Source of the DNA: Desulfofustis sp. PB-SRB1
Lineage (GTDB): Bacteria; Desulfobacterota; Desulfobulbia; Desulfobulbales; Desulfocapsaceae
Assembly (NCBI GenBank): GCA_016722945.1
Contig: JAEQMT010000023.1
Span: forward strand, 186,001 to 250,000
Length of the DNA stretch: 64,000 nucleotides
Direction: 5' to 3'
Shown in pieces: positions 37,020 to 46,067 of the stretch (positions within the stretch are counted from its first letter, which is position 1; every line of letters begins with the position of its first letter). The position numbers and the translations under genes were made by a program. Under the pieces are notes generated by a model. It was not told the DNA's origin. It saw nothing but the letters and a program-made list of their open reading frames with translations, and did no database searches.

Positions 37020-38368
37020 ATGAAAAGGATCACACCGCGGGTGGGGGTGCTGGCGCTTGGTCGCGGTACCTTCGATGTCTCATACGCCAACCAGATTCTT
37101 ATCGAGGTGCTGGCAATCCTTGATAGCCTAGAGCTGGAACTGCTGGGGTGCGGAGAACTGCTCCTGGACGCTGATCAGGTTAACTCCGAGCTTGCCTTGC
37201 TGGAGAAGCAACAGCTCGACATCGTCCTGCTCCTCCAGGTTACCTTTACCGATGCCTCACTGACTCTGGAAATCGGGCGGCGTCTGAGAGGTTTGCTGGT
37301 GATGTGGTCGTTTCCCGAGCCTCGTACTGGAGGCAGGTTGCGTCTCAACTCCTTGTGCGGCATCAATCTTGCCGCTCACGCCCTGTCCCGAGCCCATATA
37401 CAATTTGCCTACATCCATGGCGCCCCCTCTGATGAGAGGGCGATAGAGCGGCTTGGTGATCTTGCCGGCGGGGTGGCGGTGCGCAGGAGTCTGCTGGCTA
37501 CCCGCATTGGGGTGATCGGTACCCATCCGGATGGTTTTGATTCCTGTATGTTCAGTCATAAGGAGTGTGGCGAGCTGTTTGGTGTCGAGGTGGTTACCCA
37601 CGATCTTATCACCTTTCTCGATTCGCTCGGAGAGATTGATGATGGCGCCGCTCTGCAACTCTACGATGAACGGCGCACCGTGCTGGTCAATCTCGATGAA
37701 ATGGACAAAGATGTTACCCTGCGCTCACTCAAAGCGTATCTGGGAATGCGCCGGCTCGTCGATGAACATGGCTACCATGGGCTTGCCGTTCGCTGCTGGC
37801 CCGAGTTTTTTACCCACTACGGCGCCGCCGCCTGCGGGGCGCTGGCACTTTTAGGCGAAAACGATATTGCCGGTGGCTGTGAAGCCGACGTGCATGGGGT
37901 GATTACCTCATTGATCCTGCGGCGGCTGGCCGGTGAACCGGCTTTCAATACCGACCTGGTTGATTTGGACCCGGATTCCAACACCTGCGTCTTCTGGCAT
38001 TGCGGGCAGGCGCCGGTGCAGCTGGCCGATCCGAATAAAGAAATCAGGGCGACCATTCACTCAAACCGCAAACTACCGCTGTTACATGAATTTGCCCTGA
38101 AACCGGGCCGCATCACCATGGCCCGGATCAGCAAAGGGCATGATACCACCAGAATAGTTATCGGCGGCGCTGAGATGCTGCGGGCGCCGCTCCCGTTTTC
38201 CGGAACTTCGGGGTGGCCCGGCTGGACAGCCCGGTTGACGAGGTTCTGGCAAATTTGATGGAGGCCGGGCTGGAGCACCATACCGCCATCGTCTATGGAG
38301 AGCATCGGCCGGCATTGCGGGTGCTGGCTGCCCGACTTGGTTTAGATGTCGTTGAGTTGACCACATAG
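37020..38368 (+). CDS. L-fucose isomerase-like protein, frameshifted
   Basis: An L-fucose/L-arabinose isomerase-like protein. The first 396 codons are intact to 38210, with WPEFFTHYGAAACGALALL and HSNRKLPLLHEFALKPGR as recognisable parts. After GTSG at the G-run 38210-38213 the frame runs into a premature TGA at 38256. Adding one G gives the expected C-terminal sequence GTSGVARLDSPVDEVLANLM, continuing EAGLEHHTAIVYGEH and on to TAG 38366. The gene is therefore either a recent frameshift mutant or an assembly error. It probably interconverts the sugar released by the GH31 enzyme of this cluster. Confidence 0.75.
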
Positions 38369-38404
38369 AGTGTTGCATCGGGCCGCGGGTAAGGGGAAAA
38401 CAGT

Positions 38405-38974
38405 ATGAAAACCGTGGAAAAAATCGAGCTCCTGTTGGCGTACATCAACAACATTGTCGAGAAGATCGTGGTCAACTGCGCCTGGTTGATGCTCTTTGCC
38501 ATAACCCTGCTCAATATTGTCCAGGTCTTTTTCCGCTATGTCCTGAACAACGCCCTGTCCTGGTCGGAGGAGGCCTCATTGTGGATGATGGTCTGGATCA
38601 GTTTCATTATCATACCGGTGGCCTACCGCAAAGGGCTCAATATCAGCATGATGCTGTTCAGGGATATGCTGGGCAGAAACCGCATGGAGTACATCATTCG
38701 CTGCCTGTTTCACCTGATCGTCATCCTCATTGCCGTCATCTGCCTCTACCAGTCCTGGATCATGTTCACGGCGGGCCGGCGAATCGAGCTTCCTGCTTTG
38801 GAGATCAGCAAGGCCTGGGTCTATGCGATCATGCCGCCGGCCTGGATTCTGCTGATGCTGGCGGCTGTTGAGAAATTCTTTGCTGATGTGACGGGCATTA
38901 TCGATCCCCGACGGGTCCGCCAGGCGGAAGACCGGAATTCATCTCAACCAGGTTCGGAGGAGGTGAGAGTATGA
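38405..38974 (+). CDS. TRAP transporter small permease, DctQ family (second system)
   Basis: A 189-aa membrane protein with four helices. The signature FFRYVLNNALSWSEEASLWM matches DctQ. Its stop overlaps the next ATG (ATGA), so it is translationally coupled to dctM. It belongs to a second TRAP set in gene order Q-M-P, unlike the P-Q-M order at 22.5-25.3 kb. Confidence 0.92.
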   Translation: MKTVEKIELLLAYINNIVEKIVVNCAWLMLFAITLLNIVQVFFRYVLNNALSWSEEASLWMMVWISFIIIPVAYRKGLNISMMLFRDMLGRNRMEYIIRCLFHLIVILIAVICLYQSWIMFTAGRRIELPALEISKAWVYAIMPPAWILLMLAAVEKFFADVTGIIDPRRVRQAEDRNSSQPGSEEVRV

Positions 38975-40293
38975 TGTACTTCATCATCTTTCTGGTAATG
39001 ATGTTCGGCGGCCTATCAGTGGTCTTCGCCCTGCTCTTTGGCCCGGGCCTGGCCTTTGTCATCGACGGCAAGGTGATGTTTCTCAAGCTCCTCTACTCAC
39101 GCCTGTTCAACGGGGTATACAGTCCACCCCTGCTGGCCCTGCCCTTTTTTATCGTGGCCGGCGAAATTATGAACCAGGGCGGCATCACCAAGAATCTCGT
39201 CAAACTGGCACAGGCCTTTCTCGGCCACCGGCGCGGTGGTCTGGCCCAGGTCAACATTGCCTCTTCCATGCTGTTTGCCGGGTTGTCCGGCTCCGCCGTG
39301 GCCGACACCTCGGCCCTTGGCGCCATGCTCATCCCCGCCATGGAAAAAAACGGCTATACCCGCCGTTTCGCGGCCGCCGTCACCGCGGCAAGCTCAGTTA
39401 TCGGTCCGATAATCCCGCCATCGGGGCTGATGATTCTCTACGCATTTGTCATGAATGTCTCCGTTGCCGGGCTTTTTGCCGCCGGCCTGGTGCCGGGCCT
39501 TGCCATCGGTCTTGGTTTGATGGCGCTTACCGCCTATCTGGCCCGGGTGAGAAATTTTCCCGTGGCCAATGAGCCGATGTTCTGGTCGGAGCGATTGAGG
39601 GCGTTGCGGGAGGGAGCGATCCCACTGCTGACCCCGGTGATTATGCTGGGCGGGATTCTGGCCGGTATCTTTACCCCCACCGAGGCGGCGGCGGTGGGAG
39701 CGGGCTATGCCCTGCTGGTTGCCCTGACCACCAGGCAGATGAAGTTCTCCGATATTCCTCGGGTATTTACCTCCGCGGCAATATCTTCCGGGGTGATTCT
39801 GATGCTGGTGGGGGCGGCGGTGAGTTTTGCCTCTATTGTCAGTTTTTATCACACCCCTGAAAAAATGGCGAGGCTGGTGCTCTCCATCAGCGAGAATCCA
39901 TACGCCGTCTTTTTCATGGTAAATATTCTGTTGTTTATCGTCGGCATGTTTCTCGATGCCGGTCCGGCCATCCTCATCCTTGGCCCCATCCTCGGCCCGG
40001 CCATGGCCCAGGTGGGTATTCACCCGCTCCATTTTGCAATATGTATGTGCGTCAACGTCACCGTCGGGCTGGCAACTCCGCCCATGGGGCTGGTGTTGTT
40101 CGTGGCGGCGGGGTTAAGCCGCGAATCGTTGGAGAAGATCGCCATTGAAATGATCCCGTTTCTATTGGTGGAATTTCTGGTGATTTTTCTTATCTCATAT
40201 TTTCCGATCCTTACCCTGGCGATTCCCAATTGGCTGGGGTATCTGGACGTACCCTCGGCCGCCGGCTGGCTGCTGCGCGGAGTGGGAGGGTAG
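38971..40293 (+). CDS. TRAP transporter large permease, DctM family (second system)
   Basis: A 440-aa polytopic protein. FAGLSGSAVADTSALGAML, VTAASSVIGPIIPPSGLMI and TPTEAAAVGAGYALL are the family motifs. It is coupled to the DctQ gene by ATGA. Together with the binding protein downstream it should import an organic acid or sugar acid for the enzymes in this cluster. Confidence 0.94.
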   Translation: MMYFIIFLVMMFGGLSVVFALLFGPGLAFVIDGKVMFLKLLYSRLFNGVYSPPLLALPFFIVAGEIMNQGGITKNLVKLAQAFLGHRRGGLAQVNIASSMLFAGLSGSAVADTSALGAMLIPAMEKNGYTRRFAAAVTAASSVIGPIIPPSGLMILYAFVMNVSVAGLFAAGLVPGLAIGLGLMALTAYLARVRNFPVANEPMFWSERLRALREGAIPLLTPVIMLGGILAGIFTPTEAAAVGAGYALLVALTTRQMKFSDIPRVFTSAAISSGVILMLVGAAVSFASIVSFYHTPEKMARLVLSISENPYAVFFMVNILLFIVGMFLDAGPAILILGPILGPAMAQVGIHPLHFAICMCVNVTVGLATPPMGLVLFVAAGLSRESLEKIAIEMIPFLLVEFLVIFLISYFPILTLAIPNWLGYLDVPSAAGWLLRGVGG

Positions 40294-40328
40294 CCGCTGG
40301 TACAACCAACAAAGAGGAGGAGTATAAA

Positions 40329-41372
40329 ATGAAACAATTTCTGGTAGTGTTTACGGCTTTTTTGCTTGTCTGCGCGGGCGGCCTGGTCAATGCGGCGGAT
40401 CACACCCTGCGCATCGTCCATCTATCCAACACCAACGATGAAGATTACGACGGGGCCTTGACCTTTAAGGATTACGTTGAGGCCCGCTCGAACGGCACCA
40501 TAGAGGTTGAGATATATCCAGGCGCCCAACTCTGCGGTAATGCCGGCGAATGTTACGAGGCCACCCAGGCCAACATCATCCAGATTCATCAGATGACCAT
40601 CGGCGGCATATCCGTTGCCTTTCCCGAGCTGCAGGTTATGGATCTGCCGTATATGATGAATAACGACGCGGTGGCGGAAGAGGTGCTGACCGGGCCGTTT
40701 CTCAATGTCGTGCGTCAGCATGTCTTGAAAAAGGGCGGACCGAGAATCATGACCATGACCAATACCGGCGGTTGGCGTAACATCGCCAACACCAAAAGAC
40801 AGATCCAGTCGCCCGAGGATATGAAAGGGTTGCGGATTCGTACCATCAATTCACCGCTGCAACAGGCGCTGGTCAAGAACCTCGGCGCCTCGGCCACGCC
40901 GGTGGCCTGGCCGGAGGTCTACACATCGTTGGCAACGGGGGTGATCGACGGCTCGAAAAACGGGATCACCGATATTGTCGGCATGAAATTCCATGAGCAT
41001 ATCAAATATCTCACCCTGGACGGCCACGCCTATATGGCAAGTTTATGGATCATGAATGAGGATACCTACCAGGCCCTCACCCCAGAACAGAAGCGAATCG
41101 TCAACGACGGATTCCGCCATCTCGGCCAGGTCTGTTTCGCCTTCCCGAAACGCCGTTCAATTGAGGCATATGAAGAGTTCAAGAAGGCCGGTGGTACCAT
41201 CTATGTTCCCACCCCGGAAGAAAAAGAGGCCTTCCGCCAGGCGGCGGCGCCGTTGCAGAAGTGGTATACGGACAAGTACGGCGCTGAAGGCGAGGAACTG
41301 TTAGCGGCCTATCAGACTGCCATCGATGAGGCGGAGAAAAAGCTCGAGGCCGAGCTTCAATTGAATATGTAA
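40329..41372 (+). CDS. TRAP transporter substrate-binding protein, DctP family (second system)
   Basis: A 347-aa periplasmic protein. ATG 40329 is chosen because GAGGAGGAG lies 11 bases upstream and the signal peptide KQFLVVFTAFLLVCAGGLVNA follows at once. DctP features are YPGAQLCGNAGECYEATQAN, VMDLPYMMNNDAVAE and the ligand-binding Arg in KGLRIRTINSPLQ. It closes the Q-M-P transporter operon. Confidence 0.93.
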   Translation: MKQFLVVFTAFLLVCAGGLVNAADHTLRIVHLSNTNDEDYDGALTFKDYVEARSNGTIEVEIYPGAQLCGNAGECYEATQANIIQIHQMTIGGISVAFPELQVMDLPYMMNNDAVAEEVLTGPFLNVVRQHVLKKGGPRIMTMTNTGGWRNIANTKRQIQSPEDMKGLRIRTINSPLQQALVKNLGASATPVAWPEVYTSLATGVIDGSKNGITDIVGMKFHEHIKYLTLDGHAYMASLWIMNEDTYQALTPEQKRIVNDGFRHLGQVCFAFPKRRSIEAYEEFKKAGGTIYVPTPEEKEAFRQAAAPLQKWYTDKYGAEGEELLAAYQTAIDEAEKKLEAELQLNM

Positions 41373-41444
41373 GTCTGCTGTTATTCTCTCCGGCGGACAG
41401 AATATCATTTCCGCCCGCCGGGGCATCAGAACCGCCGGATTACC

Positions 41445-43679
41445 ATGAATCCTCAGAATTGGGAGGCGATAACCGGGCTGAAACTGACGGCGGTTCTCGC
41501 CGATAAGCTCGTCTTTGCAACCAGTGCGGGGCCGCTGGAGGTAAGTTTCTGGGATGAGGACATCGTCCGGATTCGTTTTGGCGGTGAGCGGGGATATCAC
41601 TACCCGATCATTGTTGGAGAGCCGTCGGCAACCGAGTTGTCCTATGGCTGTAAGGGGAGCGTACATGTTGTTAGTTGCGGGAGCGGGGAAATCCGACTCG
41701 AGTCCGCTGAGGCAGATCCGCTTTGCTTCACCTTTTGTCAGAACGGCAGACCGGTGGTTATGCCGTCTGAGGATGGCCATTTCGTCCGACGCTTTCGTAT
41801 TCCGCCGTTTGCCCGCCTGGAGAGCGGCTGGTTTTTTTCCGTCGGCTTGGCGCCGGGAGCGTCAATCTACGGCTTTGGGGAAAAGTATGCGAACCTGAAC
41901 AAACGGGGACAGCAACTGGTAAACTGGGCCGAAGATGCGCTGGGCGTCAACAGCGAGTTGTGTTACAAGAATGTTCCGTTCTGCTGGACGCCGGACGGCA
42001 CCAGCTCCGCCGCCGGAAAAAGCGGGTACGGCGTGTTTATCAACACCACCGCCCGGGTTACCCAGGCGCCCGGCTATCCGCATTTCTCCAACTGGAGCTA
42101 TGGCGCCCTGGTTGAAGATGATGTGCTGGATCTCTTCTTTATCGCCGGGGATACTCCCGCTGCAATGATCAAACGTTATACCGATATCACCGGACGAGCC
42201 AGGGAGGTTCCCCGCTGGAGCCTCGGTGTCTGGATGTCGCGGGCCTATTACAAAAATTTTGAAGAAGCCGAGGAAATTGCCCGTGCCATCCGCGCCACGC
42301 GGATTCCCTGCGATGTCTTTACCCTGGATGGCCGCGCCTGGCTGGATACCGATCAGCGGTTTTACTTTCAGTGGGATCCCGCCAGATACCCGGAGCCCGA
42401 GAAATTCGTGGCAATCATGGGCGAGCTCAGTCTGAAACTCTGCGTCTGGGAGTATCCGCTCTGTTCGGTCAACAACCCGCTTTTTGATGAGTTCGATGCC
42501 AGGGGCTGGTTCGTCAAAGACGCGGCCGGCGCCACCTATCGGTATGAATTTGATCTCTCTCCCTTCGGCACGGTGCTGACCCCACTGCCTGATTCCGGTC
42601 TTTTTGATTTCACCGTGCCTGAAGCCGCCCACTGGTGGTATGAACAGCACCTTCGGTTGCATAACATGGGGGTGGACGTTTTCAAGGTCGATTTTGGTGA
42701 GCAGATACCCGAAGCGGCGTTTAATTCCCACGGGGAAAGCGGGGTGATCTGCCACAACGGTATGGCGCTGCTCTACAACATGACCTGCTTTCAGGCATCC
42801 GAGGATTATTTCGGCCAGGGACTGGTCTGGTCGCGCAGCGGCTGGGCCGGATCGCAACGTTTTGCCACGCAATGGGGCGGCGATCCGCAGGTTTCGTGGA
42901 GTGGTCTGGCAGGCTCGATCATGGGCGGTTTGAACTGGGGTCATTCGGGAGCCCCGTTTTACGCACATGATATCGGCGGCTTCTATGGCGGCCCGCCTGA
43001 TGATGAACTCTATGTCCGCTGGCTGCAGGCCGGGGTCTGCTCAGCATTCTGCCGAATTCACGGGATTGGCCCGCGGGAGCCATGGTATTTCAGTGAGCGG
43101 ACACTCACCATTGCCAGAACGTGGCTGGCACTGCGCTATCGCCTTATTCCCTACCTGCAGCGCCAGATCAAAGAGGCCACTGTTTCCGGGATGCCGGTCA
43201 TGCGCAGCATGGTGCTGGCGTTTCCCGAAGACAAACATCTCTGGTCTTTTGAGCTGCAATATATGCTTGGCGATCATCTGCTGATTGTGCCCGTCACCCA
43301 GCCCGGCGGGTGGGTGAGTTTTCGTCTGCCACCAGGCGTCTGGTATGACTATTTCACCGGCAGCGCTCAGGCCGGTGATCAGACGATAACCATGCAGGCG
43401 CCCCTTGAAACCATTCCGATTTTTGTCCGGGAAGGGGGTGTTGTTGTCGAAGGCCCGGCCGTACAGCATACCGGTGAAATCGCAGATGGAGGCCGTCTCG
43501 AAACAATCAGGGTGTTTGGCTTCCCTGGAATCCACTGTTTGATGCACGAACGAGATGTTGCCGTGTCCCACACCCCGGAACGAGTTGATCTCTCATTTGA
43601 ACCGGGCATACGGTGCGAGGTCCACGGAGCCCGCTTCACCAGTGAAGAAGGTCTCCTGAGAATTTTTTCTGACAGGTAA
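41445..43679 (+). CDS. GH31 alpha-glycosidase, YicI (alpha-xylosidase)-like
   Basis: A 744-aa glycoside hydrolase of family 31. The nucleophile Asp416 sits in VFKVDFGEQIPE and the acid/base Asp480 in ATQWGGD; the segment NWGHSGAPFYAHDIGGF completes the active site. Spacing and motifs match the alpha-xylosidase YicI more than sulfoquinovosidase. There is no signal peptide, so it acts on imported oligosaccharide or glycoside in the cytoplasm. It lies 72 bases after the second TRAP set and presumably works with the isomerase and PfkB kinase of the cluster. Confidence 0.88.
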   Translation: MNPQNWEAITGLKLTAVLADKLVFATSAGPLEVSFWDEDIVRIRFGGERGYHYPIIVGEPSATELSYGCKGSVHVVSCGSGEIRLESAEADPLCFTFCQNGRPVVMPSEDGHFVRRFRIPPFARLESGWFFSVGLAPGASIYGFGEKYANLNKRGQQLVNWAEDALGVNSELCYKNVPFCWTPDGTSSAAGKSGYGVFINTTARVTQAPGYPHFSNWSYGALVEDDVLDLFFIAGDTPAAMIKRYTDITGRAREVPRWSLGVWMSRAYYKNFEEAEEIARAIRATRIPCDVFTLDGRAWLDTDQRFYFQWDPARYPEPEKFVAIMGELSLKLCVWEYPLCSVNNPLFDEFDARGWFVKDAAGATYRYEFDLSPFGTVLTPLPDSGLFDFTVPEAAHWWYEQHLRLHNMGVDVFKVDFGEQIPEAAFNSHGESGVICHNGMALLYNMTCFQASEDYFGQGLVWSRSGWAGSQRFATQWGGDPQVSWSGLAGSIMGGLNWGHSGAPFYAHDIGGFYGGPPDDELYVRWLQAGVCSAFCRIHGIGPREPWYFSERTLTIARTWLALRYRLIPYLQRQIKEATVSGMPVMRSMVLAFPEDKHLWSFELQYMLGDHLLIVPVTQPGGWVSFRLPPGVWYDYFTGSAQAGDQTITMQAPLETIPIFVREGGVVVEGPAVQHTGEIADGGRLETIRVFGFPGIHCLMHERDVAVSHTPERVDLSFEPGIRCEVHGARFTSEEGLLRIFSDR

Positions 43680-43754
43680 GGCCGAGCATTGTTCGGGGGA
43701 CGGTATATTTAAATGCTGCCCTGCGGGCAAGATTTGCAGGTCACCCCCTCGCTT

Positions 43755-44135
43755 TCAATCGTGCACGTAAAGCTCGTCTATCTCATCCCATGTTTCGATA
43801 TCGCCCTGCCGCAGAAGCGCCAGCTTTTTATAATAAAACATCTGCACCGAGATAAACTCCACGCGCAGATCCTGGCATTTTTTCGGCTCATTGGGCGCCA
43901 ATGCGCACGCCTCGGCATCGGGCATGGCGACGATGCGATCGATTTCGTCGAGCAATCCCTGTTTGGTCAAGCGCAGAAATCGGGTGTGTTCGATGATGAC
44001 CGGCGGCGCGTAGTTGATGCCCTCCAGCCGGACGGCGGTTTTTTCGATAATCTCTGGGGAAGCGTCATTGGGCATTTCCTGGACCTGGCGGCGGAACTGG
44101 TCAATCTTTGCGGAAAATTCCTGTTCTTCGCTCAT
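43755..44135 (-). CDS. Small protein coupled to the SbtM maturase
   Basis: About 126 aa from ATG 44135, which overlaps the maturase stop (ATGA) and has GGAG upstream; the longer frame from 44156 is less likely. It is acidic and mostly helical, with the segments QFRRQVQEMPNDASPEI, YAPPVIIEHTRFLRLTKQG and LRVEFISVQMFYYKKLALL. I know no named family for it. Translational coupling to the radical SAM maturase suggests a role in making, exporting or recognising the modified seleno-peptide. Confidence 0.7.
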   Translation of the reverse strand: MSEEQEFSAKIDQFRRQVQEMPNDASPEIIEKTAVRLEGINYAPPVIIEHTRFLRLTKQGLLDEIDRIVAMPDAEACALAPNEPKKCQDLRVEFISVQMFYYKKLALLRQGDIETWDEIDELYVHD

Positions 44136-45694
44136 GGCTGCTCCTTGGTTATGCAATGATGTTGGTAGTGCGGCTCTTTGAAACAGTAGGGGTCAAGGGC
44201 GGTAAACGGGTCGAGTCCTAAACCGGTGGTAATGGCCAGACAACTGCCGCAAACCGGGCGCAGTTCACAATGAAAACAGGCGCTGCTGCCGTCTCGGATG
44301 GCGCCTGCCGGTGAAGATTCATATATGGTGATAAGTGAGTCGCTGTGCACCGTGCCGATGGGTAAGCATGCCTTTCGACATCCATACACCTCGCCGTCTG
44401 GGAGCAGGGCGACGAAATTGAAAGCGGCGCCGCAACCAAATCCGGTGCATCCGCCGCTAACCGGGGCGCCTTCTTCATGTCTAATGATATTGAACAGATT
44501 ATCTTTTGTTCCCATGATCGGGTTGGCGGCGGCGGCCTTGAGGTAGTCAGCCAGAAACTGCTTGAAATCACCGGGTGGGACGGATGCCAGCGATGCCCCC
44601 TCGCCGGACAGGGCCAACCGGTTGAAGGTGAACAGGTTGACCTTGTCACGCAGATACTCGGCCAGGGGCAGTACCTGGTCTCTATTTGCCCGGGTGAGGG
44701 TGAGCATCACCATGGAGTAGATTCGCAATGTTTTCAAAACGGACAGAAAATCGATGGTACGTGAGAAATGACCGGCGCCGCGGATATAGTCGTTATGTTC
44801 GGCCAGCCCCTCAAGGCTGACCTGCATGAATGCCGGGTGCTTGATGTCGATGAGTGTTTGCAGGTCTTGCCTGGCGGTGGGGTTGCCAAGAATGCCGATG
44901 GTAAAGCCTCGTTCGGCGGCGCCTTTGTACAGGGCGGTGAAATCAGGGTGCAAAAAGGGGTTGCCGCCGGAAAAGCTGACCTGGCCGCGCACCTGGAAAT
45001 GACGGCAGAAGTCGTAGAAATCGTCGAGGATGCGGATACCTTCAAAGAGTTCGACGGCCCGCCGACTGCTTCGGTCATAACAATGACGGCAGTGCAGGTC
45101 ACAGGCCTGGGTGATATGCCACTGCAGGGTAAATATGCGGGCCCGCAGATAGCGCTCGTCAACCACCGTCTCAGACGTGAAAGCCCGGATAAGCCTTGAG
45201 GGAGGGGAGATAATCAGACCGCGTGATTCAGCCTGGTCAATAATCGCCTCGATGTGGCCTATGCTGACACCGCCCTGCTCAGCGGTGCGCCTGCTATCAA
45301 TTGACTCTCCGACCAGCTTGAGGGCCAGCAGTTCGTGGCCGGTGGGGGAAAATATTTCTATCTCGCCTTTACCATCACCGTACACCACCACGAACCCCTC
45401 TTCCTGCTGTGGCGATACCTTTTCACCGTGCAGCAGGGCGGGCAAATCACTCCACTGCACCTTGAGGAGGCGGACGCCGGGGTGAATCATGCGGGTGATG
45501 ACTTCTTCGGGCGGTTGTGGCGGATTGGCGCGCAGCCGGTATGCAGTAAGCTCGATTTCACCGCAATCGGCGCAATATGGCGCTGATTCGCACCAGTGTG
45601 GATTGTCGCGCAGGAAGGTCACGATATCGTCTGGGCTCAGTTCCGGCAGTGGCCGGTCAAGCAGGCGGGAGGTATAGGGAAATATGTGTTGCAC
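44132..45694 (-). CDS. sbtM: Radical SAM/SPASM maturase, SbtM-like
   Basis: Radical SAM peptide maturase of about 520 aa. The rSAM triad is in CDLHCRHCYD near the middle. The C-terminal SPASM region carries many Cys (GGCTGFGCGA, GCRKACL, CFHCELRPVCGSC), ligands for auxiliary clusters. The N-terminal 180 residues form a separate domain with CESAPYCADCGE, possibly the peptide-binding part. GTG 45694 is preferred; a TTG at 45733 overlaps the U-tract of the terminator. It lies directly downstream of the six-Sec precursor gene, as expected for the selenobiotic (SbtA/SbtM) pair. Confidence 0.85.
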   Translation of the reverse strand: MQHIFPYTSRLLDRPLPELSPDDIVTFLRDNPHWCESAPYCADCGEIELTAYRLRANPPQPPEEVITRMIHPGVRLLKVQWSDLPALLHGEKVSPQQEEGFVVVYGDGKGEIEIFSPTGHELLALKLVGESIDSRRTAEQGGVSIGHIEAIIDQAESRGLIISPPSRLIRAFTSETVVDERYLRARIFTLQWHITQACDLHCRHCYDRSSRRAVELFEGIRILDDFYDFCRHFQVRGQVSFSGGNPFLHPDFTALYKGAAERGFTIGILGNPTARQDLQTLIDIKHPAFMQVSLEGLAEHNDYIRGAGHFSRTIDFLSVLKTLRIYSMVMLTLTRANRDQVLPLAEYLRDKVNLFTFNRLALSGEGASLASVPPGDFKQFLADYLKAAAANPIMGTKDNLFNIIRHEEGAPVSGGCTGFGCGAAFNFVALLPDGEVYGCRKACLPIGTVHSDSLITIYESSPAGAIRDGSSACFHCELRPVCGSCLAITTGLGLDPFTALDPYCFKEPHYQHHCITKEQP

Positions 45695-45731
45695 GGGTAA
45701 GTTTGTAACGCAGGTAGTGATAAAGTTGCAC

Positions 45732-45767
45732 AAAAAAAAGCCGGTGACCCGTGAGGGTTACCGGCTT
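45732..45767 (-). terminator. Intrinsic terminator between sbtA and sbtM
   Basis: Read on the minus strand, AAGCCGGTAACCC pairs with GGGTCACCGGCTT (one wobble) around a 4-base loop and is followed by eight U. It lies 35 bases after the sbtA stop. It should make most transcripts end after the precursor gene and only some read through to the maturase, a common precursor/maturase arrangement in RiPP loci. Confidence 0.9.
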
Positions 45768-45789
45768 AATTTGTTAAACACGCGCGAAC

Positions 45790-46067
45790 CGCACGTCAAT
45801 GTTAGCCGCTTCAGCCGCTGGATGCTTTTGGTTTTTCCTCTTCGGCGCTCCCGGCGCCGTCAGTTGAACCGCTTCAGCCGCTGGATGCTTCTGGTTTTTT
45901 TACTTCGGCGCTCCCGGCGCCTTCGTCAGAACCACTTCAGCCGCTTGCCGCTTCTGGTTTTTTAATCTCGGCGCTCCCGGCGCCTTCGTTAGAACCACTT
46001 CAGCCGCTTGCGGCGGGCTGATCCTTGTCAGTGCTCCCGGCACTTGACTTGGCTCCTCACCCGGAGC
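45790..46067 (-). promoter_or_regulatory. Array of SECIS-like hairpins in sbtA
   Basis: After UGA59, UGA80 and UGA101, 15 bases separate the UGA from GGCGC-CGGGA-GCGCC. After UGA40, 12 bases precede AGTGC-CGGGA-GCACT, which keeps pairing through two compensatory base-pair changes. After UGA122 the hairpin CGTGC-GGTTC-GCGCG again starts after 15 bases, but it lies beyond the TAA stop, in the 3' untranslated region. UGA36 is followed at once by GCTCC/GGAGC and may share the UGA40 element. Pentaloop position matches bacterial SECIS elements bound by SelB. Confidence 0.8.

Noticed and set aside
38256..38258. UGA in the isomerase gene as selenocysteine
   Set aside because: Homologous sequence continues in a different frame that begins before the UGA, so this is a frameshift and not a Sec codon.
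41445..43679. GH31 enzyme as sulfoquinovosidase (tempting next to an isomerase and kinase)
   Set aside because: The nucleophile region KVDFGEQIP and spacing match YicI-type enzymes; the sulfonate-binding pattern of YihQ was not recognised.
45802..46067. Tandem 63-bp repeats as a CRISPR or non-coding satellite
   Set aside because: The period is 63 bases, a multiple of three, and the repeats translate into conserved SGUSG units in one frame with a proper start and ribosome site. Spacers are absent.
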